In this document: positions 26,157-37,000 of the stretch, piece by piece
Position numbering within the stretch: the first letter of the stretch is position 1
Layout of the letters: the number at the start of each line of letters is the position of its first letter
DNA from: JAMLHH01 sp964653095
GTDB taxonomy: Bacteria > Bacteroidota > Bacteroidia > Chitinophagales > JADIYW01
Assembly: GCA_964653095.1 (NCBI GenBank)
Contig: CAZZEH010000003.1
Location: 1 to 64,000, forward strand
Direction of reading: 5' to 3'
DNA length: 64,000 bases
Program-made: the position numbers and the translations under genes
The notes under the pieces: generated by a model
What the model was told of the DNA's origin: nothing
The model's database searches: none
The model's input: the letters and a program-made list of their open reading frames with translations, nothing else

Positions 26157-28634
26157 ATGAACAATTTATTTAGAATAATGAAAAACACAATTTTACTATT
26201 TATTTTTTGTTGTACAAATACGCTTATTTATGCTCAACATAAGGTTATTACAGGAACGGTTCAAGATGCAGATACAAAAACTCCAGTTGATTTTTGTAAT
26301 GTATTCCTATCTAAAGGACAAATCGGAACTACTACAGACGAAAACGGAAAATTTACTCTCCAAATTTCAGGCACAATAGATAAACCTGTTCTTCTTTTCC
26401 GAACGATAGGATATAAACAAGATAGTGTACAAATTTTACCTGATAAAAATGATTATCTTATCTTTTTATATTCTGAAAGTATGCTTTTAGAAGAGACTGT
26501 TATTACAGGAGTTACAAGAGCCACGCTCATCAAAGAAAATCCAATTTCTATTACCGCCATATCATCCAAACAGATAGAAAAGACTACTGAAAGTAATATT
26601 ATAGATGCTTTGGTAAAAAATGTCCCCGGATTAAATGCAGTAAAAACAGGGCCGAATATTTCTAAACCATTCATTCACGGCTTAGGTTACAACCGTGTAC
26701 TCACACTTTATGACGGAATACGGCAGGAAGGTCAACAATATGGTGATGAACACGGCTTAGAAGTGGATGATTATAATATTGACAAGGCCGAAGTAATTAA
26801 AGGCCCCGCCAGTTTGCTGTACGGAAGTGATGCCATCGCCGGAGTTGTTAGTTTACTTCCTAAAACACCTCTGATTAATGACGGAAAAATACACGGTAAA
26901 TATACTTCCGAATATCATACTAATAATAATCTAATTGGAAACGGCATAAATCTAAATTATTTCAAAGACAACTTTTTAGCTGCATTGCGTGGTTCTTACA
27001 GAATGGCAAAAAACTATAGAAATCCAATTGATGGGCGTGTGTATTTGACCAATTTTAATGTTAATAATTTCTCAACCTTAGTAGGATACAAATCCACAAA
27101 TGGCTACACACACCTAAATTTCACTCTTTATGACAATCATCAGGGAATACCTGACGGGAGCAGAGATTCTATTTCCCGAAAATTCACAAAACAAATTTTT
27201 GACGGTGATGATGATGATCTTACAACAAGGCCAATAGTTTCTGACAAAGAATTAAATTCTTATAAAGTACCAGATTTGGCACAACACATTCAACACTACA
27301 GACTTTATTTACATAGTTTCTATGAAACAGGAAAGGGAGATATAGACTTAATATTAGGCGGACAGCAAAATATCCGTAGAGAATATAATCACCCCATATC
27401 ACCCAAACAAGCTGGTATGTATATGCGATTAAACACATTAAATTACGGAATACGCTATAATGCGCCAAAACTTTCAAATATTGAAACCTCTATTGGTGTC
27501 AATGGTATGTTGCAGAACAACAAAAATAAAGATGCCACTGACTTTCCAATTCCTGATTACAATTTATACGATGGCGGATTATATTTATACGCTAAATGGA
27601 AAAAAGAAAAATGGAGCATTAGCGGTGGTGTACGTTATGATTTGCGGCACGTCCAATGGAATGATTTTTATGTAGGAGTAAATTCTAAAACAGGTTTTGA
27701 ACAACAAACCAATGCTACTGACCCAACAGCCGATTTACAATTTCCCGAATATCGGAAAACTTTTTACGGTGTAAGCGGAAGTATTGGAACAACGTTTAAA
27801 GCTTCTCAAAACATCAGCCTAAAAGCTAATATCGGAAGAGCCTATCGCTCACCCAATATCACCGAGATTGGCAGTAACGGCCTTGACCCCGGAGCACATA
27901 TCATCTATTTGGGCAACAGAAATTTTAAACCCGAGTTTTCATTACAAGAAGACTTAGGTATCAGTATCAAGTACAAAGATATTTCAGCAGAAGCAAGTCT
28001 CTTTAATAACAACATTCAAAATTATATCTATATGGAGACCGTTGCAAATGCACAAGGCAATCCAATTTTGGACGCACAGGGCAATAGAACTTACCAATAT
28101 CAACAATCTGAGGCTCATTTGTTTGGTTATGAAATATGGTTTGCCATTCATCCTGAAAAAATAAAAGGATTCCGGTGGGACAATAGCTTAAGTGTTGTTT
28201 ATGGTACAAATAAAAATCCTGATTTTAAGGATAAAGGTATTGAAGGTGAATATTTGCCGTTAATACCACCGTTAAAACTAATGAGCGGAATAGAGTATGA
28301 AATAAAACCTAAAAAAGGGAAACTTATTTCATTAACACCCAGATTTGATATGGAATTTAACAATGTACAAAATCGTTATTTGGGATTGAGTGGAACAGAA
28401 AATTTTACTTCAAGTTATACCCTTTTCAACGTAGGATTAAGTGCTGAAATTAAATATAATAAAACAAACGCTGTTCAAATCATTCTGCAAACAAGCAATC
28501 TGTTTGATAAAGCTTACCAGTCTCATTTAAACCGTTTAAAGTATTTTGAATATTACCGCATCTCACCAAACGAACACTATGGGATATACAATATGGGGCG
28601 AAATATCAGCCTGAAAATAATAATACCATTTTAA
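26157..28634 (+). CDS. TonB-dependent receptor, metal-uptake type (1)
   Basis: 825 aa. Signal peptide to about residue 29, a carboxypeptidase-regulatory-like domain (KVITGTVQDADTKTPVDFCNVF...), a plug (ENPISITAISSKQIEKTTESN, VIKGPASLLYGSDAIAGVV) and a 22-strand barrel ending in an aromatic residue (IIIPF). The plug sequence EGQQYGDEHGLEVDDYN resembles ZnuD-like zinc/haem receptors, so a transition metal or its complex is the likely cargo. First gene under the DtxR-type operator. Confidence 0.88.
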   Translation: MNNLFRIMKNTILLFIFCCTNTLIYAQHKVITGTVQDADTKTPVDFCNVFLSKGQIGTTTDENGKFTLQISGTIDKPVLLFRTIGYKQDSVQILPDKNDYLIFLYSESMLLEETVITGVTRATLIKENPISITAISSKQIEKTTESNIIDALVKNVPGLNAVKTGPNISKPFIHGLGYNRVLTLYDGIRQEGQQYGDEHGLEVDDYNIDKAEVIKGPASLLYGSDAIAGVVSLLPKTPLINDGKIHGKYTSEYHTNNNLIGNGINLNYFKDNFLAALRGSYRMAKNYRNPIDGRVYLTNFNVNNFSTLVGYKSTNGYTHLNFTLYDNHQGIPDGSRDSISRKFTKQIFDGDDDDLTTRPIVSDKELNSYKVPDLAQHIQHYRLYLHSFYETGKGDIDLILGGQQNIRREYNHPISPKQAGMYMRLNTLNYGIRYNAPKLSNIETSIGVNGMLQNNKNKDATDFPIPDYNLYDGGLYLYAKWKKEKWSISGGVRYDLRHVQWNDFYVGVNSKTGFEQQTNATDPTADLQFPEYRKTFYGVSGSIGTTFKASQNISLKANIGRAYRSPNITEIGSNGLDPGAHIIYLGNRNFKPEFSLQEDLGISIKYKDISAEASLFNNNIQNYIYMETVANAQGNPILDAQGNRTYQYQQSEAHLFGYEIWFAIHPEKIKGFRWDNSLSVVYGTNKNPDFKDKGIEGEYLPLIPPLKLMSGIEYEIKPKKGKLISLTPRFDMEFNNVQNRYLGLSGTENFTSSYTLFNVGLSAEIKYNKTNAVQIILQTSNLFDKAYQSHLNRLKYFEYYRISPNEHYGIYNMGRNISLKIIIPF

Positions 28635-28869
28635 AGAAAACAATTGGAGAAGCTGATTATACCGTTTGGGCAAACAATATAGACTAATTTCGATTTTATC
28701 TCATTGTTCTATTTGTTTGTAACCCCGGCATAATACCAAAATAAGGTTTCGCTCTATTGGTCTATTTTGAATTTCAAATTAGTATTAATCGCTATCGGCA
28801 ACCCATACTAAACAGTTCCAGTCTCAAAATTTCAATTTGTAATGATGAAAAATTTGTCAGTTGAAAATA

Positions 28870-29277
28870 ATGTATTACTATTGTAAATTAGATTTATTCC
28901 AAACTATCAATTTGAGGAAAAAAGGACATATAAACTTTTTAGGATTTGCCCTGCTTGTGGTGTACACTTTCACTATGATACCTTCAATGGTATCACATCA
29001 TCACCATGAAAAAGAAGTTATAGCCTTTTCTGAAGCCGACTCATGTGAAAAAGCGATTTACTATGGAATACACGATAATCACAAAGAACACTTTAGTAAA
29101 CCATTTGAAGAATGTTGGTTTTGTGATTATCATACCATGCCCCTGCAAATACTTGTAGAAAACGAATTCGAGCTTCCTAATTTTGAGTTCTTCACTGAAT
29201 TCCCAACTTATTATAAGAGTTTCCATTCTATCGAACTAACTGGAAGTTCTAATAAAGACCCTCCTTTTTTCATTTAA
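28870..29277 (+). CDS. His-rich small membrane/periplasmic protein (1)
   Basis: 135 aa from the ATG at 28870; a TTG nine bases earlier is also possible. One membrane helix (FLGFALLVVYTFTMIPSM) is followed by SHHHHEKEV, DNHKEHF and CWFCDYH, then the C-terminal tail KDPPFFI. His clusters and a C-x2-C suggest metal binding in the periplasm. The small protein after the second receptor (31780) has the same plan (helix, HH, C-x2-C, PP-x-F tail), so the two are probably paralogues. Known only as an accessory of TonB-receptor genes, as far as I can tell. Confidence 0.7.
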   Translation: MYYYCKLDLFQTINLRKKGHINFLGFALLVVYTFTMIPSMVSHHHHEKEVIAFSEADSCEKAIYYGIHDNHKEHFSKPFEECWFCDYHTMPLQILVENEFELPNFEFFTEFPTYYKSFHSIELTGSSNKDPPFFI

Positions 29278-29350
29278 ACGTTTCTGAACACACACAAAAG
29301 TGCGTTCCTTTTAATCCTTTGATAATCAGCAGTCTTAGGGTATTGTTTTA

Positions 29351-31780
29351 TTGAAAAAAAAATCCATTTTGATTAAGAAAATTATAGTAGCAATTCTACT
29401 AATGACTTTCTTTCATCTGTATAGCTTCAGTCAAGGTATTGAACTAAACGGTACAATAATAAATGAAAAGGCCAAGCCATTAGAAGACATTGTGGTAACC
29501 ATAAAAAATACAAATAGATTCTTCTTTACAGATAGTGAGGGAAGGTTCACTATTGACAGTATTCCAAAGGGGAAACATACACTAATAGTGAATCTATATA
29601 GCAAGGATGCTGTTTCTATTGAACTCGTATTGGACAAAGACACCATCTTGCCTAATCCGATAATTGTTAAGGAAAAAATAGTGGAATTAGATGAAGTTGT
29701 AATCGTTGCCAAACAATCCATAGGTATTCCAATTGAAAGTTTATCAACGCTTGAAATCAGTGCATCTGATATCAGAAATGAAGTTGGGGGAAGTTTAATG
29801 CAAACGCTTGAAAATAACCCGGGTATTAAAAGTGTGGGGATTGGCTCGTCTAATTCTAAGCCCTTGATTAGAGGACTGGGATTTAATCAAGTAGCCGTTG
29901 TAGAAAACGGAATCAAGCATGAAGGACAGGAATGGGGAGCCGACCATGGACTGGAAATCGACCAATATTCTATTCATCAATTAGAAATTATAAAAGGTCC
30001 TTCTTCGTTCTTATATGGCTCTAACGCTTTAGGAGGCGTCATTAATGTAAAATCTAACACCGCACCTGCTAAACACACTTTTGGAGGAAATTTAGATATA
30101 GTAGGAAAAAGTAACAATCTTCATTTTGGTGGTTCGCTTAACCTCTTTGGTAGAAAGGATAAATGGTTTTTCAATTTCCGCTCGACATATATGGATTATG
30201 CGGATTACAGAGTTCCTACTGATACGGTTTATATTTATAGCTATGCGGTTAATTTAGATAAGCATTTTGTCCGTAACACGGCCGGTAAAGAATGGAACAA
30301 TAGTCTCCATTTTGGGTACATTCACAACAAAATAAAAAGCACTTTTTCTATAAGTAATAATTTCTCAAAAAGTGGATTTTTTGCTAATGCACATGGCATT
30401 ACTCCTATAAATATTGACAAAACCATTTATGACGCTTCCAATAGAGATATTCTGCTCCCTTATCAAAAAGTCAATCATCTTAAAATTAGCAACCAAACGA
30501 ATGTTTATTTAGACAAACACCAGCTTGTTTTTGAAGCAGGAATTCAAAATAATTTCAGAACAGAATACAGTAAATACGTGGCACACGGTTATATGCCTGC
30601 TGTTTTCCCCGATGACTTAAATTTCTCTTCCGATTTAGAACGGGAATACAATAAAAGTACAATTAGTTTAACTGCTACCGACAAACTGATTTTCAAAAAA
30701 CATCAATTGAGTTATGGGATTAATTCCGGTTATGAAAATAATAAAATTGGAGGTTGGGGATTTTTAATTCCAAACTACATCACCTATAATTTAGGAGCTT
30801 TTGTTTTTGATAAATTTTCAATCAACGAGTATTTAAAACTCCTTGGGGCATTGCGATATGATTTCGGACACATCCAGGTTGAATCCTACTATGATTGGTT
30901 TGAAAGTGATGTAACCAAACATGGAAACACCTATAAAGAGAAACTACAAAAAGCTGAAGAGTTTTCGAGAAATTTCAACAATTTGAGTTGGTCAATCGGC
31001 ATGAGCTATGCTAAGAATGATTGGGAATTTAGCATCAATATAGGTAAAAGTTTCAGAATACCTATTGCAAAAGAATTAGCGGCCAATGGTGTAAACTATC
31101 ATTATTTCAGGTACGAAAAGGGGAATAATCAGCTTTCTCCCGAGCAATCCTATCAACTTGATTTGGGCATTCATGTTAAAAAACAAAAGTGGGATATTGG
31201 TCTTACTCCTTTTGTGAATTATTTCTCCAATTATATCTTTTTGAATCCGACTTCCGATTATGATACTTATTATGGTGCAGGAAACCAAATATTTGAATAT
31301 ACACAAGCAAAAGTTTTCAGAACAGGATTTGAATTACAGGGAGAATATAGGCCCATTCAACAATTACGTTTCCAAACAGGACTGGAATATTTATACAGCA
31401 TTCAATTATCGGGAACTAAGAAATATTATCCGTTACCTTTTTCGCCTCCGGCTTCGAGCATTATATCCGTTTCGTATGAACCCCAATTATGGGAAAAACG
31501 TCTAAAAAACACATTCTTTAAAATTAATTGGAGAATTGTGACTGCTCAAAACAGGATTGTTCCGCCTGAAAAGATAACTCCTACTTATAATGTTTGGGGA
31601 ATCGCGGTAGGTACTTCGATCAAGATGAAGAAAAACGCAATGGATTTTAGTTTAAATGTATATAATTTATTGAATCAGGAATATTTGAATCATACTAGTT
31701 TTTACCGCTTAATAGAATTGCCCGAACAGGGGAGAAACATTGTTTTATCCATTAAAATACCCTTTGATTTTAAGAAGTAA
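29351..31780 (+). CDS. TonB-dependent receptor, metal-uptake type (2)
   Basis: 809 aa from a TTG start; no in-frame ATG lies between it and the previous stop, and the TTG is followed at once by a proper signal peptide (KKIIVAILLMTFFHLYSFSQ). A regulatory-like beta domain, a plug (VEVEN-like VVENGIKHEGQEWGADHGLEID, IIKGPSSFLYGSNALGGVI) and a barrel ending in IPFDFKK are present. It is clearly a paralogue of the receptor at 26157 in the plug region. The stop overlaps the next start (TAATG). Confidence 0.87.
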   Translation: MKKKSILIKKIIVAILLMTFFHLYSFSQGIELNGTIINEKAKPLEDIVVTIKNTNRFFFTDSEGRFTIDSIPKGKHTLIVNLYSKDAVSIELVLDKDTILPNPIIVKEKIVELDEVVIVAKQSIGIPIESLSTLEISASDIRNEVGGSLMQTLENNPGIKSVGIGSSNSKPLIRGLGFNQVAVVENGIKHEGQEWGADHGLEIDQYSIHQLEIIKGPSSFLYGSNALGGVINVKSNTAPAKHTFGGNLDIVGKSNNLHFGGSLNLFGRKDKWFFNFRSTYMDYADYRVPTDTVYIYSYAVNLDKHFVRNTAGKEWNNSLHFGYIHNKIKSTFSISNNFSKSGFFANAHGITPINIDKTIYDASNRDILLPYQKVNHLKISNQTNVYLDKHQLVFEAGIQNNFRTEYSKYVAHGYMPAVFPDDLNFSSDLEREYNKSTISLTATDKLIFKKHQLSYGINSGYENNKIGGWGFLIPNYITYNLGAFVFDKFSINEYLKLLGALRYDFGHIQVESYYDWFESDVTKHGNTYKEKLQKAEEFSRNFNNLSWSIGMSYAKNDWEFSINIGKSFRIPIAKELAANGVNYHYFRYEKGNNQLSPEQSYQLDLGIHVKKQKWDIGLTPFVNYFSNYIFLNPTSDYDTYYGAGNQIFEYTQAKVFRTGFELQGEYRPIQQLRFQTGLEYLYSIQLSGTKKYYPLPFSPPASSIISVSYEPQLWEKRLKNTFFKINWRIVTAQNRIVPPEKITPTYNVWGIAVGTSIKMKKNAMDFSLNVYNLLNQEYLNHTSFYRLIELPEQGRNIVLSIKIPFDFKK

Positions 31781-32079
31781 TGCACAAGGATAAAGACATA
31801 TTCCACAAAAGTGTTTCCCTATTTTTTATAGGGGTTATGCTACTCATATCCTTTCACAACTTAATAGAACATCATGGCGACTTATCAAATAGTCAAAATC
31901 ACCATTGTGTTTTGTGTCATCAAGTCATGATGGAGCCTTCTCCCTCTATTTCAATTACTAAGCCTAACATTGTCTTACCGTCGAAAGTCATTACAGTAAT
32001 TAGAGTTTTTTTCAATAAAGGAACTCATTTAAAGCATTTATTTGTGAGAGGTCCCCCACTATTTCTATCCTTCAAATAA
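31780..32079 (+). CDS. His-rich small membrane/periplasmic protein (2)
   Basis: 99 aa. One membrane helix (VSLFFIGVMLLISFHNLI) followed by EHHGDLSNSQNHHCVLCHQVM with His pairs and C-x2-C, and a tail RGPPLFLSF. Translationally coupled to the TonB receptor. Probably a periplasmic metal-binding partner, related to the protein at 28870. Confidence 0.65.
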   Translation: MHKDKDIFHKSVSLFFIGVMLLISFHNLIEHHGDLSNSQNHHCVLCHQVMMEPSPSISITKPNIVLPSKVITVIRVFFNKGTHLKHLFVRGPPLFLSFK

Positions 32080-32123
32080 CTCAACCAATCACAATTAAAT
32101 AAAAAAAACAAAATAATATTACA

Positions 32124-32831
32124 ATGAAAAATATAGTAAAAATTTTTATGATTACAGCAGTATTGGCCATGTCCATAACCAGCTGTAAAAAAGATAAAGC
32201 AGAACCGAATGCTCCAACTATCAGTAATGCCGAATTCGGTCATGACAATAATAAGACTGCTTACGTCGGAGCTGATTTACATATTGAAGCCAAAATTTCC
32301 GCACCGGGAAAGATCGACAACATCAAGGTTGAACTACACCCAGAAAATGGAAGCGGTTGGGAATATAGCGAAGTATTTAAAACCGATTTTGAAGGTTTAT
32401 TAAACGCTACATTCCATAAACATATCCAAATTTCGGAGGACGCTCAACCAGGAGAGTATCATCTTCATTTTACAGTTACCGATAAAAATGGTCAGCAAAC
32501 ATCTGAAGAAGCACATATTCAAATTATTGATGATCCAAGTTTACCGTCTGTTTCTAATTACACCGTTCATGTGGAAGATGGTGGTAATACTTTACATGTG
32601 GAAGCCCACATAACAGCACCGAATAAAATTGCTGAAGTGGAAGTGGAAATTCACGGACCATGGGAAGATGAATTTGAATATGACGATACAGCAATGGTCG
32701 GACAAACCTCGTATCATTTCTCAAAGCATATAGACATTTCCAATGCACCTTCTGGACATTACCATGTGCATTTAGGAGTAACTGATCAAGATGGGAAGAA
32801 TATAGAGTTTGAAGAGCATTTTAATAAGTAA
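32124..32831 (+). CDS. DUF4625 lipoprotein with two repeats
   Basis: 235 aa. MKNIVKIFMITAVLAMSITSC is a lipoprotein signal peptide. Two similar beta-sandwich repeats follow: residues about 33-130 (GADLHIEAKISAPGKIDNIKVELHPENG ... HKHIQISEDAQPGEYHLHFTVTDKNGQQ) and about 135-235 (NTLHVEAHITAPNKIAEVEVEIHGPW ... SKHIDISNAPSGHYHVHLGVTDQDG). The many His on the repeated strands suggest metal binding at the outer membrane, consistent with the receptors upstream. Confidence 0.78.
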   Translation: MKNIVKIFMITAVLAMSITSCKKDKAEPNAPTISNAEFGHDNNKTAYVGADLHIEAKISAPGKIDNIKVELHPENGSGWEYSEVFKTDFEGLLNATFHKHIQISEDAQPGEYHLHFTVTDKNGQQTSEEAHIQIIDDPSLPSVSNYTVHVEDGGNTLHVEAHITAPNKIAEVEVEIHGPWEDEFEYDDTAMVGQTSYHFSKHIDISNAPSGHYHVHLGVTDQDGKNIEFEEHFNK

Positions 32832-32886
32832 ACTACAATCATTAACGGGATATCGAGTTTCGGTGTCCCGTTACTTTAAATTTAAA

Positions 32887-33348
32887 ATGATGAAAAAAGT
32901 AAGTATTATACTCTTATTCATAACCTTTTTCATAGGTTGTAAGAAAGAAGAAATCGACAACACTCCACCTGAAATTGACTCAAATTTTAATTCGTTTCCT
33001 ATTCAATGTAGTGAAATAAAAAGGGGAGAAATGTTTACCTTTAAAGCAAGATTTACCGATGATATAGAATTAGGCTCTTTCGGTATTGATATTCATCATA
33101 ATTTTGACCATCACAATCATAGTACAGAGGCTGGGAAATGTGATTTAGGAACTATAAAAACACCTGTGAATCCTTTTGTTCTATTGAAAAATTATGAAAT
33201 ACCAACAAGGCTAAAATCGTATGAGGCAAGTGTATCAGTAGAAGTTCCAAATGATATTGACACAGGTGATTATCATTTTATGATTAAAGTTACAGATAAG
33301 GCAGGATGGCAAGCGTTAAAAGGTTTGAGTGTGAAAATTATTCCGTGA
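32887..33348 (+). CDS. DUF4625 lipoprotein, single repeat
   Basis: 153 aa from the ATG at 32887, chosen because MMKKVSIILLFITFFIGC is a lipoprotein signal peptide; the frame extends upstream into the previous gene without a better start. One DUF4625 domain with a His-rich strand (IDIHHNFDHHNHSTE) and VPNDIDTGDYHFMIKVTDKAGW. Last gene of the metal-uptake run. Confidence 0.78.
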   Translation: MMKKVSIILLFITFFIGCKKEEIDNTPPEIDSNFNSFPIQCSEIKRGEMFTFKARFTDDIELGSFGIDIHHNFDHHNHSTEAGKCDLGTIKTPVNPFVLLKNYEIPTRLKSYEASVSVEVPNDIDTGDYHFMIKVTDKAGWQALKGLSVKIIP

Positions 33349-33618
33349 CTTTAGAACATCAAATAAATATGAGATGCCGACAGTCAGCAGTTTGCCGAAA
33401 GGACGGGTAAGGTACTTCGTCTATGGTTATCGAAAGGACGCTTTCGGTAAATTGAGAGTTGCTCTTCGATTGACTTCGATAGCTCCAAAATCTGTTCTTT
33501 TGCAAGGTAGCCAAACATTAGCGGCAACCTTATTATCTTACTTTCCTGATTCCTTTTCAAGCTATTTACGATAATAAAATATTTTACTATATCTGTCTAT
33601 TTATAAGTAGATAGAATA

Positions 33619-34042
33619 AGTACAAAAGAACAAATCATTGATATTTCAAATAATCCTTGGTTGACAGAGGTCTTAATGCTTTCAGTTACAAACATATTTC
33701 GGAAGAAATTAACATTAAAATCTCTTCCATACATTATCACTTCCCGACAAAAGCGATTTAGCAGTTGCCATTATCCGTAAGCATCGCGAAGAATTAGAAT
33801 ATAATCGGGCAATCTAACGAAAAAACACCGCTAGAAAAAGTCGGTAAACTGCTCAAATACTACAAAACATTAGTAACAGAGCAGAAAGTGTGTATCGTCA
33901 GTGCCTTTACATCGGATATTAACACACTAGACGAATCCGTAGGGCAGGAACTGTTATATTTCGGTAATACCGTAGTAAATTGGATTACAACCATATTGGA
34001 AGAAGGGCAGAAAAAATCCGTAGCAAGTTCACCTCCGTCAAG
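33619..34042 (+). pseudogene. TetR-family regulator remnant cut off by the CRISPR array
   Basis: Joining frames gives a TetR protein: TKEQIIDIS, then (frame shift near 33672) AFSYKHISEEINIKISSIHYHFPTK, then (shift near 33753) SDLAVAIIRKHREELEYN, a stop, and later KYYKTLVTEQKVCIVSAFTSDINTLDES...VVNWITTILEEGQKK. At least three disabling changes are present. The C-terminus ends at the first CRISPR repeat at 34043. The gap 33349-33618 before it holds no gene that I can support. Confidence 0.75.
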
Positions 34043-37000
34043 GTTTCAATTCCAGTATGGTGCGATTAAGAGCGGTCAATGTATGACTGAATGTTTGCAG
34101 AAACAATGTTTCAATTCCAGTATGGTGCGATTAAGAGTTTGCTCATCTACCTTTCTAACGTAGAGAATGATGTTTCAATTCCAGTATGGTGCGATTAAGA
34201 GAAGGATGGAAACACTTAAGATTACACGTTGGAGATTGTTTCAATTCCAGTGTGGTGCGATTAAGAGCCTGCCTTATACTAAGTTTCCCAGCAAAGAAGA
34301 AACGTTTCAATTCCAGTGTGGTGCGATTAAGAGGGTGCGAGTAATGTATCTGTCATAGGTTGAAGCAAAGTTTCAATTCCAGTGTGGTGCGATTAAGAGA
34401 ATGTTCAGTGTTCCAAATGAAGCGATTCAAAGAAGTTTCAATTCCAGTGTGGTGCGATTAAGAGGATTGAAGAAGAATTAATATTGACATATTTAAGACC
34501 GTTTCAATTCCAGTGTGGTGCGATTAAGAGTCTGTAGTAATATTTACCATTTAATTTTTCAAACAAGTTTCAATTCCAGTGTGGTGCGATTAAGAGATAA
34601 TAAGTAGCTTCCAGTCCCGGCAGTGCAGCTTGTTTCAATTCCAGTGTGGTGCGATTAAGAGACGGCTTCGGGCAGGCCGTTAATCTTTCCGTGTCTGGTT
34701 TCAATTCCAGTGTGGTGCGATTAAGAGAATATCTTCTACATAATCGCCGCTTCCAAATTTATGTTTCAATTCCAGTGTGGTGCGATTAAGAGCCAAAAGA
34801 GATTCTTCTTGAAAAGGGGAATTTCTTGTTTCAATTCCAGTGTGGTGCGATTAAGAGTCCGTCACTATCAATATTTATAAAAAAATATAACCAGTTTCAA
34901 TTCCAGTGTGGTGCGATTAAGAGCACTCAGCGACTTCTGGAAAACAATAGAATACTTAGGTTTCAATTCCAGTGTGGTGCGATTAAGAGGCCGTGGACAC
35001 CGGTTACTATGACACCTCCAGGCAAGTTTCAATTCCAGTGTGGTGCGATTAAGAGACCGTCCGCTTTGATAAGCAGGAAGCCGTCATCAAAGTTTCAATT
35101 CCAGTGTGGTGCGATTAAGAGACCCTTCCTCCTGCCAGCCGAGTGAGGTAATCTCATGTTTCAATTCCAGTGTGGTGCGATTAAGAGTATAACTCAGGAT
35201 CGGCCTTTACAGGTCGTTCTTTTTGTTTCAATTCCAGTGTGGTGCGATTAAGAGCTGGAGGTTTTATTAGGCATGAAAATACCTAAAGAGTTTCAATTCC
35301 AGTGTGGTGCGATTAAGAGCCTGCTGCGGAAACCAAAGACCGGTCTCCCTTCCCTGTTTCAATTCCAGTGTGGTGCGATTAAGAGTTAGGTCATGGAGTG
35401 CACAGGTAATGAAAGTCTATTGTTTCAATTCCAGTGTGGTGCGATTAAGAGTTACATCCGGACAAATACGGTGTTTAGGGAATATGCGGTTTCAATTCCA
35501 GTGTGGTGCGATTAAGAGATCACCTTTTGCGGTTTATACCTACGAAAATCACAAGTTTCAATTCCAGTGTGGTGCGATTAAGAGCGACCCATTATCAACC
35601 TGCTGAGAGTACGGGACAAGTTTCAATTCCAGTGTGGTGCGATTAAGAGAGAAAATAATAACGGATAAAGGTATCTGTTATTTATGTTTCAATTCCAGTG
35701 TGGTGCGATTAAGAGCCTTGTAAAAGAATTAAAAGAAAAGTTGAGATAATGGTTTCAATTCCAGTGTGGTGCGATTAAGAGTGGGAGATAATCATTGACA
35801 TACGCTCAAAATCGCTGTTTCAATTCCAGTGTGGTGCGATTAAGAGTTTGCAGAAATACAGGATTGATGAACTTAGAAAAAAGTTTCAATTCCAGTGTGG
35901 TGCGATTAAGAGTGCTGTAAGATGTATTCCTCCATATAAGTGAATAAGTTTCAATTCCAGTGTGGTGCGATTAAGAGTTGACGAAGCTTCATTTTTAGCT
36001 GAAATATCAGGGTTTCAATTCCAGTGTGGTGCGATTAAGAGCTATCAATCATGAAAGCTTCAACTGCTCCGATATTTGTTTCAATTCCAGTGTGGTGCGA
36101 TTAAGAGTTTGTACTCCTAAATTTAAACCATTGGACCAGGCAAGTTTCAATTCCAGTGTGGTGCGATTAAGAGATTCTACAATTCTGTCATCTTGAACAT
36201 CTAAGCCTGGTTTCAATTCCAGTGTGGTGCGATTAAGAGAGTATCTGACCAAATAGAGATACTGCTGATTTTAGTTTCAATTCCAGTGTGGTGCGATTAA
36301 GAGTCTTTTTCCCAGCCTGTTGCTAAGAAGATTTCTTTGTTTCAATTCCAGTGTGGTGCGATTAAGAGAAAACAGGAATTGAATTAATTGCCGAAGAAAG
36401 GCAGGTTTCAATTCCAGTGTGGTGCGATTAAGAGCGGAATATTATGGCAAGAAAAATGCTGTAAATGCTAGTTTCAATTCCAGTGTGGTGCGATTAAGAG
36501 TTCCTTTGGAGGGTGGTAGAGTTGCGTTTGAGTACAGTTTCAATTCCAGTGTGGTGCGATTAAGAGTTGCTTAGGTCTTGAAATTAGTGTCGCAAGAATC
36601 CCGTTTCAATTCCAGTGTGGTGCGATTAAGAGCTTTTTATGATTATTTCCCCGATGGTTCGGACGAATGTTTCAATTCCAGTGTGGTGCGATTAAGAGTA
36701 CTAAGCAAAACAACGGAAACATACCTGAAAGAGGTTTCAATTCCAGTGTGGTGCGATTAAGAGTCCTGCATTTGCGATATTGGAAGGCTATGCCTTTGAG
36801 TTTCAATTCCAGTGTGGTGCGATTAAGAGAATGAAAGAGGGCACTGTCTTCAAAGAGCTGAAATAGTTTCAATTCCAGTGTGGTGCGATTAAGAGTGAAG
36901 TGTTACAGACATCTGGTAGTACTGAGAATTGTTTCAATTCCAGTGTGGTGCGATTAAGAGAATTCGCTCATGTAGGTGAGCAAGCTATCTTAAACAGTTT

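Noticed and set aside
33374..33574. 66-codon frame before the TetR remnant
   Set aside because: No recognisable family and no start context; the stretch looks like decayed sequence. Left unannotated.
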